A stretch of DNA of 46,065 nt from Bacillota bacterium (GTDB lineage Bacteria > Bacillota > Negativicutes > DSM-13327), in assembly GCA_017889585.1 (NCBI GenBank), contig JAGFZX010000024.1, positions 1 through 46,065 on the forward strand, read 5' to 3'. Positions within the stretch are counted from its first letter, which is position 1, and every line of letters begins with the position of its first letter. Made by a program: the position numbers and the translations under genes. Below, one piece after another: positions 33,675 to 44,460 of the stretch. The notes below the pieces were generated by a model. The model did not search any database. It was not told where the DNA came from and saw only the letters and a program-made list of their open reading frames with translations.

Positions 33675-34103
33675 GTGAAAAAAGCAATTATTGAAATGGA
33701 TAATGGTAAAATTGTGATTGAATTGTTTGAAAAGGAAGCGCCAAAGACGGTAGCAAACTTTGAAAAATTGATTAAGGAAGGTTTTTATGACAACCTTTCC
33801 TTTCACCGGGTTATTAAAGGGTTTGTAGCGCAAGGTGGTTGTCCGAGGGGGAACGGTACTGGTGGACCTGGTTATCAGATTCCTTGCGAGACTAAAGGCA
33901 ATCCCCATAAAAATGAGCGGGGTGCAGTGGCTATGGCCCATGCTGGTCCGAATACTGGGGGCAGCCAGTTTTTTATCGTATATGAGCCACAACCTCATCT
34001 AGATGGTGTTCATACCGTTTTCGGCAAAGTTATCGAAGGTATGGATGTTGTGGATAAAATTCGTCAGGGCGATAAAATGAATAAAGTTACATTGGAAGAA
34101 TAA
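33675..34103 (+). CDS. ppiB: Cyclophilin-type peptidyl-prolyl cis-trans isomerase
   Basis: This 142-residue cytoplasmic protein is a minimal cyclophilin fold. It has the [13 protein letters not shown] active-site strand, [12 protein letters not shown], and the [15 protein letters not shown] core, with the HTVFGKV strand later. It speeds proline isomerisation during folding. No signal peptide is present. The GTG at 33675 follows GTGAGGGA. It is shorter than most PpiB proteins because surface loops are absent. A 16-bp terminator follows. Confidence 0.93.
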   Translation: MKKAIIEMDNGKIVIELFEKEAPKTVANFEKLIKEGFYDNLSFHRVIKGFVAQGGCPRGNGTGGPGYQIPCETKGNPHKNERGAVAMAHAGPNTGGSQFFIVYEPQPHLDGVHTVFGKVIEGMDVVDKIRQGDKMNKVTLEE

Positions 34104-34113
34104 TAACTACCAT

Positions 34114-34160
34114 AAAAGTCCTATTTGCAATAGCGATTGATACTGCAAATAGGACTTTTT
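34114..34160 (+). terminator. Terminator of the cyclophilin gene
   Basis: A perfect 16-bp stem (34114-34129 with 34144-34159) with T5 at its end lies between convergent genes. Confidence 0.9.
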
Positions 34161-34195
34161 GATGTATTTCTACTCGGTTTTAGTCGAAAATTTAC

Positions 34196-34546
34196 TTAAA
34201 TGGGATATTTATTAATTTGCTGCTCGGCCCAAATTCCGATAATTGGTAATTTATATTTTTCGCCTCGATAGGCTTTATACATTAAGAATAACCACAAAAT
34301 CACAGATGTCGGGGTGATTAGAATGGTAAGTATCCAACCTAATATTGGTATTGATCCAGCAATCATTGATATTATAAACAGGCTGAGGAAAGTTGTTAGA
34401 GATTGCATAGCATGAAATCTAACGAAACTATTTTCTCTTTCTAGTATAAGGAAGATGACGCCGGTTAACCAACCGAAAATATAACAAAGAAATGCTTCGA
34501 TATTTTCGGTTAATCCAAGGGCTGTTTTTATGGTGTTGTTGCCCAT
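34196..34546 (-). CDS. DUF4870-like small membrane protein
   Basis: This 116-residue protein has three hydrophobic segments (about 16-34, 47-68 and 70-90). The RENSFVRFHAMQSL linker between the first two is the hallmark of the DUF4870/Tic20-like group. The C-terminal AYRGEKYKLPIIG is also typical. AAAGGAGGAAA precedes the ATG. The role is unknown; membrane localisation is clear. Confidence 0.85.
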   Translation of the reverse strand: MGNNTIKTALGLTENIEAFLCYIFGWLTGVIFLILERENSFVRFHAMQSLTTFLSLFIISMIAGSIPILGWILTILITPTSVILWLFLMYKAYRGEKYKLPIIGIWAEQQINKYPI

Positions 34547-34637
34547 ATTATTTCCTCCTTTATTAACGAATCTTCTTACTATTATTATTATATGCTATGT
34601 ACTTCTTTTCGGTTATTATTTCAGTAGTTGATATTTT

Positions 34638-35381
34638 TCATATTTCAAGATTGGAGAGGGTTACTGAATTGTAGCCGCGAGCATTGGCCTCACGCAAAAT
34701 GATTTCAAGAGCATCGACGGTTTCTTGTCGGTTACCGCCGCCGTCGTGCAAAAGAACAATACAGCCAGGTTCCAAGTTGTCCAATACACGTTCTGCGATA
34801 ATATCTGAAGAAATACCAGACCAGTCTCTTGGGTCAACCGTCCAGTAAACTATTTCAACGTCAAGTTCAGGAGCCCTTTTTTTATAAATATAATTACGCT
34901 GTCCATATGGTGGACGGAAGTAACGCACGGGTTGGTCTGAGATCTCTCGTAAGCCCGCCACAGATGCCGTGATTTCATAATCCAGTTCAGAATTTGACAA
35001 ATAATCTGGATCTGGGTGAGTCATGGAATGGGCAGCTATCTCGTTACCCTTTGCAGCAACTTGTTGGAGTAGTCTGGGGTATTGAGTAAAGTTGGTGCCT
35101 ACCATAAAAAATGTTGCTTGTGCTCCAAATTTATCAAGTAATGCTAGAACCTGAGGCGTATAATTTGGACTAGGACCATCATCAAATGTCAGGGCAAATT
35201 TAATAGGTTGCGGCTTTGCTGGAGTCGGCGGTACAGGAGTAGGAGTAGGAGTTTGAATACGCGGAGCTGGGGATGACGTAATGCCTGATGTAATGGGCTT
35301 GTCGCCAGATGTAGCGGCAAAGGAAAACTGTGGAACTGCAATCAAGGATAGTACAAATAAGACAACTATTCTTCTAAACAA
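34638..35381 (-). CDS. Secreted polysaccharide deacetylase (NodB domain)
   Basis: This 247-residue protein has a signal peptide (cut near FSFAATS, residue 22), a Pro/Thr-rich linker (residues 39-58) and a NodB domain. Motif 1 is TFDDGPSP (D67, D68), motif 2 is HSMTHPD (zinc ligands H118 and H122), motif 3 is RPPYGQRN, and motif 5 is IVLLHDGGG. It deacetylates peptidoglycan or another N-acetylated glycan. The TTG at 35381 is the start, with AGGAGGTG 8 nt upstream. It is probably extracellular or wall-bound. Confidence 0.9.
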   Translation of the reverse strand: MFRRIVVLFVLSLIAVPQFSFAATSGDKPITSGITSSPAPRIQTPTPTPVPPTPAKPQPIKFALTFDDGPSPNYTPQVLALLDKFGAQATFFMVGTNFTQYPRLLQQVAAKGNEIAAHSMTHPDPDYLSNSELDYEITASVAGLREISDQPVRYFRPPYGQRNYIYKKRAPELDVEIVYWTVDPRDWSGISSDIIAERVLDNLEPGCIVLLHDGGGNRQETVDALEIILREANARGYNSVTLSNLEI

Positions 35382-35488
35382 TGAAAAGGCACCTCCTAAT
35401 AAAAGATCATTTCAATTTAGGCCTAAAGATTATATATGACAAGCTGCCCCGTAATATGCGAACTTTGCATGTTAGGATAGTATTGATA

Positions 35489-35538
35489 AAAGACCTCCTA
35501 TTTGTAGAATGAAATCACACTACAAATAGGAGGTCTTT
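35489..35538. terminator. Perfect 18-bp hairpin
   Basis: The arms at 35489-35506 and 35521-35538 pair around 14 nt and end in T-rich sequence on both strands. It lies between the minus-strand 35-residue gene and the deacetylase gene. Confidence 0.75.
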
Positions 35539-35577
35539 ATCATTTATGGGATAGTAATAATAGATGCCAAGGGCTAA

Positions 35578-35623
35578 CAAAAATAGCAACAAGGTAGATT
35601 GCTCCACCTCGTTGCTATTTTTG
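35578..35623 (-). terminator. Terminator overlapping the end of the 35-residue gene
   Basis: An 18-bp stem with one mismatch (35578-35595 with 35606-35623) carries T5 in the minus-strand 3' arm. The stop codon of the small gene lies inside the stem. Confidence 0.75.
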
Positions 35624-35722
35624 TTTCGGTTTTTTCGCCGCTTGTTTGTCGATGAAGAACTTTGAGCTTTTGATCGCATTTTTCATATTTTTATAACTAT
35701 CTTTATCGGAAATTTTCCCCAT
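35615..35722 (-). CDS. 35-residue basic protein, function unknown
   Basis: The minus strand has GGAGGTGAT before an ATG at 35722. The frame encodes MGKISDKDSYKNMKNAIKSS, then KFFIDKQAAKKPKQK, ending in TAG. Twelve lysines make it strongly basic, with no signal peptide. The terminator starts at the stop codon. The short length is unusual, but initiation and termination signals are excellent, so it is probably a real gene. I do not recognise the family. Confidence 0.65.
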   Translation of the reverse strand: MGKISDKDSYKNMKNAIKSSKFFIDKQAAKKPKQK

Positions 35723-35896
35723 ACAATCACCTCCGTATATAAAGTATTTCCCTGCAATTATATGATTAATCCATAAAAGTGCTGGTAAAAATGTTGTTTC
35801 AGGATATACTATACTACAATACTATGTAATGTTGCTACTTTTATTTGCAGAAAGGGTTCAAAGGTCAGTTCTATTTGGTGTATCTTAAAAATTATA

Positions 35897-35926
35897 TTGA
35901 CAATTGATGACGATATTTGCTATTCT
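35897..35926 (+). promoter_or_regulatory. Promoter of the pyrimidine operon
   Basis: TTGACA (35897-35902) and TATTCT (35921-35926) have an 18-bp spacer. The start near 35933 gives a leader of about 330 nt. No gene is seen in 35723-35890. Confidence 0.6.
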
Positions 35927-35944
35927 ATATAAAATAGCATAAAG

Positions 35945-35975
35945 CCTTTAAGCTGGTCCTGTGAGGCGAGCAAGG
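35945..35975 (+). promoter_or_regulatory. PyrR-binding RNA loop in the pyr leader
   Basis: GGTCCTGTGAGGCGAG (35955-35970) matches the PyrR loop core TCCNGNGAGG. It is closed by CCTT/AAGG (35945-35948 with 35972-35975). In Bacillus, UMP-bound PyrR stabilises this hairpin so that the downstream terminator forms. Confidence 0.75.
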
Positions 35976-36001
35976 AGCATTAGTAGAGTAGTGTATTATC
36001 C

Positions 36002-36041
36002 ATGCCTTCTTGCGTCATCACACGCCAAGAAGGCATTTTTA
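36002..36041 (+). terminator. Attenuator terminator of the pyr operon
   Basis: A perfect 11-bp stem (36002-36012 with 36026-36036) is followed by TTTTTAT, about 25 nt after the PyrR loop. It lies 220 nt before pyrB with no gene between, as expected for an attenuator. The remaining leader (36042-36263) shows no further element I can name. Confidence 0.85.
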
Positions 36042-36263
36042 TATGCTTTTTATGTCTAGCAATTGTTTGCTGAATCTGGTAGTATATATATGCAAGAAAT
36101 GTGTATATATATTCAATTACTGACATTTGAAAAGTTTGAGAAGTTAGAGCTTGGCAAGGCGTATTCTGTTATAAAAATACAAATACTATCTGTTAAATTA
36201 ATCAAGAGAGTTTTTGGTATTTGTCTGCCTAGTTTAGAGTTTTATTTATGAGGAGGAGTGGCT

Positions 36264-37220
36264 GTGAGTAAACGTCTGATCTCATTGCGAGGAAAAGATA
36301 TTTTAGGTCTTGAAACCATGACAGTATCCGAAATGGAATTGATTTTGGCTACTGCCCAGGAAATGAAATCAGTTATTGACCGTGATATAAAGAAAGTACC
36401 TACTTTGCGTGGAAAGTCTATCGTTAATTTATTTTTTGAAGCAAGTACCAGAACGCGGACTTCCTTTGAATTAGCAGGCAAATATTTAGGGGCTGATGTG
36501 GTCAATATTACTACTAGTGCCAGCAGTGTGACGAAAGGGGAAAGCTTGCGTGATACTTTGTATACCGTTGAAGCCATGGGCGTTGATGTCATTGTTATGC
36601 GTCATAGCGCTGACGGTGCAGCTCAGTATGCTGCTAAGGTGGCAAAACCTGTGATTGTTAATGCTGGGGATGGTGCTCATGAACATCCTACTCAAGGGCT
36701 ACTGGATATGTTCAGTATTAAGGAGAAAAAAGGTACTTTATCAGGACTAAAGGTAGCCATTATAGGCGACATTTTACACAGCCGAGTGGCCAGGTCAAAT
36801 GTTTGGGGGTTGCAAAAAATGGGTGCTGAGGTACATTTGGCAGGACCTAAAACCTTGATGCCCCGGGATATTGAGCAGACTGGGGTCTATGTTCACAATA
36901 GAGTAGAAGATGCTTTGGATGGGGCAGATGTAGTTAATGTATTGCGTATTCAGCGGGAGCGTCAGCACAAAGGCCTATTTCCTTCAGCAAGGGAATATGC
37001 TCGAATTTTTGGCATTAATCAAGCTCGCTTGAATTTGGCAAAACCCGATGCCCTCATTATGCATCCAGGGCCTATGAATCGTGGACTGGAAATTTCCCCT
37101 GATGTAGCTTATGGTGATCAATCAGTGATACAAGAACAAGTGAAAAATGGACTGGCAGTAAGAATGGCAGTGCTATTTTTGGTGCTGATGGGAGGTAAAG
37201 ATATTGAAACTACTGCTTAA
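36264..37220 (+). CDS. pyrB: Aspartate carbamoyltransferase, catalytic chain
   Basis: This protein of 318 residues makes carbamoyl aspartate from carbamoyl phosphate and aspartate. The carbamoyl-phosphate loop STRTR is at residues 61-65 ([11 protein letters not shown]), followed by the [11 protein letters not shown] loop and [13 protein letters not shown] at 36264 was chosen because AGGAGG ends 7 nt before it; the in-frame GTG at 36258 is too close. No regulatory chain gene (pyrI) is beside it, as in Bacillus. It overlaps pyrC by 17 nt. Confidence 0.96.
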   Translation: MSKRLISLRGKDILGLETMTVSEMELILATAQEMKSVIDRDIKKVPTLRGKSIVNLFFEASTRTRTSFELAGKYLGADVVNITTSASSVTKGESLRDTLYTVEAMGVDVIVMRHSADGAAQYAAKVAKPVIVNAGDGAHEHPTQGLLDMFSIKEKKGTLSGLKVAIIGDILHSRVARSNVWGLQKMGAEVHLAGPKTLMPRDIEQTGVYVHNRVEDALDGADVVNVLRIQRERQHKGLFPSAREYARIFGINQARLNLAKPDALIMHPGPMNRGLEISPDVAYGDQSVIQEQVKNGLAVRMAVLFLVLMGGKDIETTA

Positions 37221-38493
37221 AGGTGGAAGAATTGTCAATCCAGCACAAGGTTTTGATGCTATCGCAGATATATTAATTGAAAATGGTCATATTATTGAAA
37301 TGGGTGATCAGCTAAGCGCTGAAGGTGCGGAAGTTTTTGATGCACAAGGATTCGTAGTTGCTCCTGGGCTTATTGATATGCATGTACATTTACGTGAACC
37401 AGGCCTAGAGGCCAAAGAAGATATTGTATCTGGTACTAGGGCTGCTGCTGCAGGTGGATTTACGACAATTGCCTGCATGCCGAATACAAAACCTGTTGTG
37501 GATAGTGCAATCATTGTATCAGGGATATTGCACCGGGCCCAATATGAGGGCGTTGTCAATGTAAAGGTTATTGGAGCCTTAAGTAAAGGCCAACTTGGTA
37601 CGGAATTGGCAGAAATCGGCGACATGATACTTACTGGTGCGGTAGCCATTTCAGATGATGGGAGTTCGTTAAATAACAATAGCCTGCTAAAAACAGGTCT
37701 TGAATATACAAGCATGTTCCACTGCCCAGTGATTACTCATTCTGAAGATGACTCCTTAGTTGAAGACGGGGTTATGCATGAAGGTGCAGTTTCAGCTATG
37801 CTCGGCATGAAAGGGCGACCAGCTGTTGCCGAAGATATTGCTGTAGCACGGGATATTATGCTGGCTGAATATGCTGATGCTAAGCTTCATATTGCCCATG
37901 TTAGCAGTAAAGGGGCGGTAGAACTGATTCGCCAAGCTAAGAAAAAGGGTGTTAATGTAACAGCTGAAGTTACGCCCCATCATTTGACGTTAACTGATGA
38001 GGCTGTAAAAAGTTTTGATACAGCAACTAAAGTAAATCCCCCACTTCGTTCGGCTGATCATGTGGCTGCATTAATTGAAGGTTTGCAAGATGGCACAATA
38101 GATGCCATTGCCACAGATCATGCCCCTCATGCTTTTGAGGAAAAAGATATGGAATATAAACAGGCTCCTTCTGGTTTTACTGGCATGGAAACTGCTCTTG
38201 GTGTAATATTAACAGGGTTGTATCATACCGGTAAACTTACGCTATTAGAGCTTATAGAGCGTATGTCAACAGCACCAGCTCGTATATTGGGGCTGAAGGC
38301 TGGAACAATCGAGGTAGGTTCCCCGGCTGATATTACCATATTTGATGCTGACCTAGAATGGGTTGTCGATAGTAGTAAATTTTATACAAGAGGCAAACAG
38401 ACTCCTTTTGACAAGAAGGCACTTAAAGGCAAAGCGGTAGCTACAATTGTCAACGGAAAGTTTGTAATGCGAAATGGTGAGGTGTGCACATGA
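37204..38493 (+). CDS. pyrC: Dihydroorotase, class I
   Basis: This 429-residue zinc amidohydrolase cyclises carbamoyl aspartate to dihydroorotate. The metal-binding HVHLREPG has H60 and H62. Later ligands lie in [17 protein letters not shown] and AIATDHAPH. The TTG at 37204 lies inside the end of pyrB with GGGAGGT upstream, so translation is coupled. Its last bases overlap carA by 4 nt (ATGA). Confidence 0.95.
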   Translation: MKLLLKGGRIVNPAQGFDAIADILIENGHIIEMGDQLSAEGAEVFDAQGFVVAPGLIDMHVHLREPGLEAKEDIVSGTRAAAAGGFTTIACMPNTKPVVDSAIIVSGILHRAQYEGVVNVKVIGALSKGQLGTELAEIGDMILTGAVAISDDGSSLNNNSLLKTGLEYTSMFHCPVITHSEDDSLVEDGVMHEGAVSAMLGMKGRPAVAEDIAVARDIMLAEYADAKLHIAHVSSKGAVELIRQAKKKGVNVTAEVTPHHLTLTDEAVKSFDTATKVNPPLRSADHVAALIEGLQDGTIDAIATDHAPHAFEEKDMEYKQAPSGFTGMETALGVILTGLYHTGKLTLLELIERMSTAPARILGLKAGTIEVGSPADITIFDADLEWVVDSSKFYTRGKQTPFDKKALKGKAVATIVNGKFVMRNGEVCT

Positions 38494-39554
38494 AAGGTAA
38501 ATTAATATTAGAAGATGGTAGTGTATTTTATGGGGAAATGTTAATAGATAATGGCGCTGTCGGGGAAGTTGTATTTAATACTGGTATGACAGGGTATCAA
38601 GAAATATTAACAGATCCCTCATATTGTGGGCAAATTGTAACATTGACATATCCTATGATTGGAAATTATGGTGTGGCGGATTTGTTCGAGCAATCACGCA
38701 AGTCTTTTGTCAGAGGTTTTATTATTAGTGAATTGTGTGAAGAACCCAGTAATTGGCAACTTGAAAATACATTGCAGGACTATCTTATTAAAAATAACAT
38801 TCAGTGTATCTATGGTGTTGATACGCGGGCTATTACAAGGCGTATTCGTTCCCATGGTACGATGAAAGGTGTTATTGTTTCAGTTGAAACCAGTGACGAA
38901 CAAGTGGCACAATATTTTGCCCAGCCTGCAGTAACAGGTGAAGTTATGGAAGTGACGACTCCAGAGGTGTATCGTATCGAGAATGATGGACCTCATGTTG
39001 TCGTGATGGATTTTGGTATCAAAAATAATATTTTAAATTCATTAAGTAAGCTTGGCTGTTCCTTAACCGTAGTGCCTGCTGATATGGGAGTGCAGAAAAT
39101 ACTAGCGCTTAAACCTGATGGTATCTTTTTGTCCAATGGTCCTGGAGATCCCAAAGATGTATCTTGTGCTGTGATGACAATAAAAGAATTAATCGGAAAG
39201 AAACCCATATTTGGAATTTGTTTAGGGCACCAATTATTAGCCCTAGCCCTGGGTGCTGATACTTATAAATTGAAATTTGGTCATCGTGGTTCAAACCAAC
39301 CAGTAAAAAACCTATTTACAGGTCGCGTACACATTACTTCACAAAATCATGGGTATGCAGTAGAAGAAGCTTCATTGGCGGGTAAAGATGTAGTAATTAG
39401 TCATCGGGCGGTCAATGATAATACTGTTGAAGGTATACGGCATAATAGTTTACCTATATTTTCAGTTCAGTATCATCCTGAAGCGTCACCAGGGCCTGAT
39501 GATAGCACTTATTTATTCGATGAATTTATGGCGCTGCTTACGAAAGGGGTATAA
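38490..39554 (+). CDS. carA: Carbamoyl-phosphate synthase, small (glutaminase) subunit
   Basis: This 354-residue subunit takes ammonia from glutamine and passes it to CarB. The class I amidotransferase nucleophile is C244 in FGICLGHQ, with SNGPGDP before it and a C-terminal [12 protein letters not shown] holding the catalytic His and Glu. The ATG at 38490 overlaps the pyrC stop; a GTG 6 nt upstream is less well placed after GGTGAGG. carB starts 2 bp after its stop. Confidence 0.95.
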   Translation: MKGKLILEDGSVFYGEMLIDNGAVGEVVFNTGMTGYQEILTDPSYCGQIVTLTYPMIGNYGVADLFEQSRKSFVRGFIISELCEEPSNWQLENTLQDYLIKNNIQCIYGVDTRAITRRIRSHGTMKGVIVSVETSDEQVAQYFAQPAVTGEVMEVTTPEVYRIENDGPHVVVMDFGIKNNILNSLSKLGCSLTVVPADMGVQKILALKPDGIFLSNGPGDPKDVSCAVMTIKELIGKKPIFGICLGHQLLALALGADTYKLKFGHRGSNQPVKNLFTGRVHITSQNHGYAVEEASLAGKDVVISHRAVNDNTVEGIRHNSLPIFSVQYHPEASPGPDDSTYLFDEFMALLTKGV

Positions 39555-39556
39555 TT

Positions 39557-42500
39557 ATGCCGAAAAAAGAATATCTAAAAAAAGTAATGGTCATTGGATC
39601 AGGGCCGATTGTTATTGGGCAGGCTGCAGAGTTTGACTACGCGGGAACCCAGGCATGTCGCGCATTGAAAGAAGAAGGGTTGGAAGTGGTGCTAGTGAAT
39701 AGTAATCCAGCCACAATTATGACTGATACCAATATTGCTGACCGTGTTTATATTGAACCCTTAACTTTGGATTTTTTGGAGGCTATTATTGCCAAAGAAC
39801 GTCCTGACGGACTGCTCGCGACTTTAGGCGGACAGGCAGGGCTTAACTTAGCTGTTGAACTATCAGAGGCCGGCGTGCTCTCAAATTTTAATGTAGAGTT
39901 ATTAGGAACACCCTTGACGGCAATAATGAAGGCCGAAGACCGTGAATTATTTAAGGCGACCATGAAAGAGATTGGTCAGCCTGTCCCTGAAAGTATTACT
40001 GTAGAAGATGTAGAAGCAGCTTGCTTATTTGCGCGAAAGATAGGTTATCCTCTTATTGTGCGCCCTGCTTACACTATGGGTGGTGCAGGTGGTGGTATTG
40101 TTGATAATGAAAGTGACTTGATCAGCGTAGTTACCAGGGGACTGAAGTATAGTATGATTGGTCAAGTGCTCATTGAACGCAGTGTAGCGGGCTGGAAAGA
40201 AATTGAATATGAAGTCATCCGTGATGCTGCAGATAACTGTATCGTTGTCTGTAATATGGAAAATTTTGATCCTGTAGGTGTTCATACAGGTGATAGTATT
40301 GTTGTTGCTCCATCCCAAACCTTGACAGATCATGAGTATCAGATGCTTAGAACTGCTTCTCTTAATATTATTCGGTCATTAGGAATTGAAGGTGGTTGTA
40401 ATGCCCAATATGCCCTTGATCCTAATAGTAATAATTATTATGTTATTGAAGTAAATCCCCGGGTGAGTCGTTCAAGTGCTCTGGCTTCTAAAGCAACTGG
40501 TTATCCTATTGCGAAAGTTGCCAGTAAGATTGCTATTGGTTATCATTTGGATGAAATACAAAATGCCGTTACGAAGAAAACCATGGCTTGTTTTGAACCC
40601 GCACTAGATTATATCGTGGTAAAATTCCCACGCTGGCCTTTTGATAAATTTATGTATGCTGATCGAATACTTGGAACCCAAATGAAAGCAACTGGGGAAG
40701 TTATGTCCATTGATCGTTCCTTTGAGGGGGCTTTATTGAAAGCAGTGCGTTCTTTGGAGATTGGCATTCACCGCTTGCAAATCCCAGAAATAGGGAATCT
40801 ATCTACTGAAGAAGTACGGAAAAAGCTAATTGTCACCAATGATGAGCGGATTTTTATGGTGGCCGAAGCTTTACGTCGCAATATTAGTGTTGATGAAATT
40901 CATGAAATCACAAAAGTGGATTACTTTTTCCTCAATAAGATCAAAAATATTATCAAGATGGAAACTCGCCTTTTGGTGGAAGAACATGGTACAGAATTGA
41001 TGCTTGCAGCTAAAAAAATGGGCTTTGCAGATAAGTCTATCGCTGAGATCGCGGGAAAAACCATGGAAGAAGTCAGAGAAGGTCGCAAACAACAACAGAT
41101 TGTTCCAAGTTACAAAATGGTAGATACGTGTGCTGCTGAGTTTGAAGCCGATACACCTTACTACTACTCCACATATGCTCAGGAGGATGAGGTTGTTGTA
41201 TCCAATAACCGCAAAGTCATGGTGCTAGGATCAGGGCCTATTCGTATCGGTCAAGGGGTAGAATTTGACTATTGTTCGGTCCATTCGGTATGGGCACTAC
41301 GGGAAATGGGTATTGAGTCTATTATCGTTAATAATAATCCTGAAACAGTAAGTACTGACTTTGACACTGCTGATAGTTTGTATTTTGAACCGCTTACCCC
41401 AGAAGATGTTCTGAATATTATTGACAAAGAAAAACCCGAAGGCGTTATTGTGCAGTTTGGTGGGCAAACAGCTATTAATTTGGCAGGACCGCTGGCTAAG
41501 GCTGGGGTCAAAATAATGGGTACAAGTGTTGAAGATATTGATCGAGCCGAAGATCGTGAGAAGTTTGATGCATTGCTAGAACAAAGCGGTATTCCAAGAC
41601 CTCAGGGTGGAACGGTGACTAATGGGGCTGATGCTGTTATCGAAGCAGCTAAAATTGGTTATCCTGTGGTGGTGCGTCCTTCCTATGTCTTAGGGGGCCG
41701 TGCTATGGAAATAGTTTATGATGAAGATGAATTAAAAGACTATATGACTAGAGCGGTAAAGGCTTCCCCAGAACATCCAGTACTTGTTGACCGCTATATG
41801 CAAGGTACGGAAGTTGAGGTAGATGCTATTTCGGATGGACAGGATGTATTCATTCCCGGGATTATGGAACATGTGGAACGAGCAGGCGTACATTCTGGTG
41901 ACAGTATTGCCGTTTATCCAACTCAAACCCTGTCATCTGAAGTTATTGCCACCATTGTAGAATATACTACGCGGTTAGCAACTGGTCTTAATGTTAAGGG
42001 TGTTATCAATATTCAATATGTAGTGGTTGATGATGGTGTGTATGTTATAGAAGTAAATCCTCGTTCTAGCCGTACCATTCCTTTCTTAAGTAAAGTCACA
42101 GATGTACCAATGGTTAATGTAGCTACGCGCGTAGCGATGGGTGAGACTCTTCGATCTCTTGGGTATAAATCTGGTTTAATGCCTGCAAAACCTTATATTG
42201 CAGTGAAAGCGCCTGTGTTCTCTTTCTCTAAAATGCAACAGGTAGACATATCTTTAGGGCCTGAAATGAAGTCTACTGGGGAAGTGATGGGCATTGACTA
42301 TCATTATGCCAGGGCTTTATATAAAGCAATTACTGGTGCTGGTATGAATGTGCCGCAACATGGTACCGTATTGTTCACCGTAGCTGATAAGGACAAGGAA
42401 GAGGGCGGCGAACTGGCTAAGGGGCTTGCTGACCTTGGATATCGTCTGGTCGCTACTGGTGGCACAGCCCAGCATTTGCAATCATTGGGTCTGGATGTGG

Positions 42501-42778
42501 ATGTTGTGCACAAAATGCATGAGCATAAGCCTGATATTATGCAGATGATTAAAAGTGGTAAGATTAATATGGTCATTAATACGCTGACCCATGGTAGAGC
42601 ACCAGAACGTGATGGCTATAAAATACGTAGGGCAACAGTTGAGCATGCTATTCCATGTTTTACATCAATGGATACTGCTAAAGCTGTTTTTGATGTACTG
42701 ACATTTATGCGGGAACGTCGTCTGTCATATGTACTCGCCATACAAGATTATGTGGGTGGAGGGGATAGCCTTGCCTAA
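39557..42778 (+). CDS. carB: Carbamoyl-phosphate synthase, large subunit
   Basis: This 1073-residue enzyme has the full duplicated layout. A first ATP-grasp half starts at about residue 8 ([21 protein letters not shown]). A second half follows from about 550 ([20 protein letters not shown]). A C-terminal MGS-like regulatory domain comes last ([19 protein letters not shown]). It makes carbamoyl phosphate from bicarbonate, ammonia and two ATP. The pyrK start lies inside its last codons. Confidence 0.96.
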   Translation: MPKKEYLKKVMVIGSGPIVIGQAAEFDYAGTQACRALKEEGLEVVLVNSNPATIMTDTNIADRVYIEPLTLDFLEAIIAKERPDGLLATLGGQAGLNLAVELSEAGVLSNFNVELLGTPLTAIMKAEDRELFKATMKEIGQPVPESITVEDVEAACLFARKIGYPLIVRPAYTMGGAGGGIVDNESDLISVVTRGLKYSMIGQVLIERSVAGWKEIEYEVIRDAADNCIVVCNMENFDPVGVHTGDSIVVAPSQTLTDHEYQMLRTASLNIIRSLGIEGGCNAQYALDPNSNNYYVIEVNPRVSRSSALASKATGYPIAKVASKIAIGYHLDEIQNAVTKKTMACFEPALDYIVVKFPRWPFDKFMYADRILGTQMKATGEVMSIDRSFEGALLKAVRSLEIGIHRLQIPEIGNLSTEEVRKKLIVTNDERIFMVAEALRRNISVDEIHEITKVDYFFLNKIKNIIKMETRLLVEEHGTELMLAAKKMGFADKSIAEIAGKTMEEVREGRKQQQIVPSYKMVDTCAAEFEADTPYYYSTYAQEDEVVVSNNRKVMVLGSGPIRIGQGVEFDYCSVHSVWALREMGIESIIVNNNPETVSTDFDTADSLYFEPLTPEDVLNIIDKEKPEGVIVQFGGQTAINLAGPLAKAGVKIMGTSVEDIDRAEDREKFDALLEQSGIPRPQGGTVTNGADAVIEAAKIGYPVVVRPSYVLGGRAMEIVYDEDELKDYMTRAVKASPEHPVLVDRYMQGTEVEVDAISDGQDVFIPGIMEHVERAGVHSGDSIAVYPTQTLSSEVIATIVEYTTRLATGLNVKGVINIQYVVVDDGVYVIEVNPRSSRTIPFLSKVTDVPMVNVATRVAMGETLRSLGYKSGLMPAKPYIAVKAPVFSFSKMQQVDISLGPEMKSTGEVMGIDYHYARALYKAITGAGMNVPQHGTVLFTVADKDKEEGGELAKGLADLGYRLVATGGTAQHLQSLGLDVDVVHKMHEHKPDIMQMIKSGKINMVINTLTHGRAPERDGYKIRRATVEHAIPCFTSMDTAKAVFDVLTFMRERRLSYVLAIQDYVGGGDSLA

Positions 42779-43544
42779 AATAGTGGTAGAGGCTCAGGTT
42801 GTAGACAATGTAGATATTGGTACTCAGGTAAAAGAATTGGTGCTGTATGCTCCCGAAATTGCAGCACAAGCTGTACCTGGCCAATTTCTTCATGTCAGAG
42901 TGGCGAGTGCTACTTATCATCCGCTATTACGGCGCCCACTCAGTATCTCTAATGTAGATGCTGATGTAGGTACAGTAAGTACGATTTACCGAATTGTAGG
43001 GCAAGGTACGACTTGTCTGTCAACATTAAACAAGAATAATATTGTAGATTGCATGGGACCGCTGGGGAATGGGTTTACAATACAAGGTCAACGTCCCTTA
43101 TTAATAGGGGGCGGGATGGGATTGGCGCCGCTAATATTTCTAGCAGGCGTCTTATGCCCGAGACCAATAGAAGTATTAATGGGTGGGCGTACTGAAAAAG
43201 AAATGTTCTGGGCATCTATATTTAAACATATGTGCCAGAACCTACATATTACCACTGATGATGGTACTTTGGGGAGCCGAGGTGTTACACTAGATCTATT
43301 GCCAGAGTTATTACAAACAGGAAAGTTTGATATGATCTACACCTGCGGACCTCATGTGATGATGGACGGCGTAGCGAGACTTGCTAAAGAGTACAACATT
43401 CCTTGCCAGGTATCCTTGGAAGAATATATGGCTTGTGGAGTAGGCGGTTGTTTATCCTGTACTTGTGCTACAAATGATGGCTCGCGGAAAAAAGTGTGTA
43501 CCGATGGTCCGGTTTTCTGGGCCAAGGAGGTGGTTTCATGTTAG
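42771..43544 (+). CDS. pyrK: Dihydroorotate dehydrogenase B electron-transfer subunit
   Basis: This 257-residue subunit has FAD- and NAD-binding domains ([33 protein letters not shown]). A C-terminal [2Fe-2S] site is formed by C222, C227, C230 and C243. It passes electrons from PyrD to NAD+. The TTG at 42771, after GTGGAGGGGA, overlaps the last 8 nt of carB; earlier in-frame starts would lie deep in carB. Its stop overlaps the pyrD start. Confidence 0.94.
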   Translation: MPKIVVEAQVVDNVDIGTQVKELVLYAPEIAAQAVPGQFLHVRVASATYHPLLRRPLSISNVDADVGTVSTIYRIVGQGTTCLSTLNKNNIVDCMGPLGNGFTIQGQRPLLIGGGMGLAPLIFLAGVLCPRPIEVLMGGRTEKEMFWASIFKHMCQNLHITTDDGTLGSRGVTLDLLPELLQTGKFDMIYTCGPHVMMDGVARLAKEYNIPCQVSLEEYMACGVGGCLSCTCATNDGSRKKVCTDGPVFWAKEVVSC

Positions 43545-44440
43545 CGGTCAATATTGCTGGCATAAAAATGAAAACACCGGTGATGACAGCATCAGGGACC
43601 TTTGGTTTTGGCCTGGAGTATAGTGATTTTGTGGATTTGAACAAAATTGGCGCAGTGGTTGTCAAAGGCACGACTTTAAAACCTCGCTCAGGAAATAATG
43701 GGCGGCGAATCGCTGAAACTCCAGCAGGGATGCTGAACTCAATTGGACTAGAAAATCCAGGGGTTGAAGAGTTTTTGCATACCACACTGCCTAAGCTTGC
43801 TCAGTATGATGTGCCGATTATTGTGAATATTTCTGGCAATACGGTTGAAGAGTATGGGAAACTCGCGACACTTCTGACTGTGCCAGGTGTAGCCGGCCTG
43901 GAACTCAATATTTCTTGCCCGAATGTAAAAGAAGGCGGTATTGCTTTTGGCACTCAGTGCCATAGTGCCGCAGCTGTTGTTGAGATGGCAAAACGCAATA
44001 CAAAATTACCTGTAATTGTTAAATTGTCCCCGAATGTAACCGATATCGTAGAAATGGCTCAGGCTGTAGAGCAGGCCGGTGCAGATGCTATATCCCTGAT
44101 TAATACGTTGCTTGGTATGGCTATTGATATTCATAAGTGGAAGCCAGTCCTGGGCAATGTGGTGGGCGGTCTCTCTGGCCCTGCGGTCAGACCAGTAGCG
44201 GTGCGGATGGTGTGGCAGGTTGCACAAGCTGTCAAAGTGCCGATTATTGGCATGGGTGGTATTGTAACTGCGGATGATGCCATTGAATTTATGTTAGCAG
44301 GGGCAAGTGCTGTAGCAGTAGGAACAGGTAATTTTGTTAATCCTAAAGCTACTCAGTCAGTAGCAGAAGGTATTAAAGACTATCTGGGAAAAAGAGGCTT
44401 ATCACATGTAAATCAACTTGTTGGTAAGGTGAATGTATAA
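43538..44440 (+). CDS. pyrD: Dihydroorotate dehydrogenase B, catalytic subunit
   Basis: This 300-residue FMN enzyme oxidises dihydroorotate to orotate with PyrK. The catalytic Cys is in [11 protein letters not shown], as in class 1B. FMN-phosphate binding segments ([29 protein letters not shown]) close the barrel. The ATG at 43538 follows CAAGGAGG and overlaps the pyrK stop by 7 nt. Pairing with pyrK shows an NAD-linked, soluble, anaerobe-compatible route. Confidence 0.95.
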   Translation: MLAVNIAGIKMKTPVMTASGTFGFGLEYSDFVDLNKIGAVVVKGTTLKPRSGNNGRRIAETPAGMLNSIGLENPGVEEFLHTTLPKLAQYDVPIIVNISGNTVEEYGKLATLLTVPGVAGLELNISCPNVKEGGIAFGTQCHSAAAVVEMAKRNTKLPVIVKLSPNVTDIVEMAQAVEQAGADAISLINTLLGMAIDIHKWKPVLGNVVGGLSGPAVRPVAVRMVWQVAQAVKVPIIGMGGIVTADDAIEFMLAGASAVAVGTGNFVNPKATQSVAEGIKDYLGKRGLSHVNQLVGKVNV

Positions 44441-44460
44441 AAATTTGGATGTGATACTTG

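Noticed and set aside
36063..36251. 62-codon open frame in the pyr leader, considered as a leader peptide.
   Set aside because: No ribosome binding site and no run of regulatory codons; the leader is explained by the PyrR loop and terminator.
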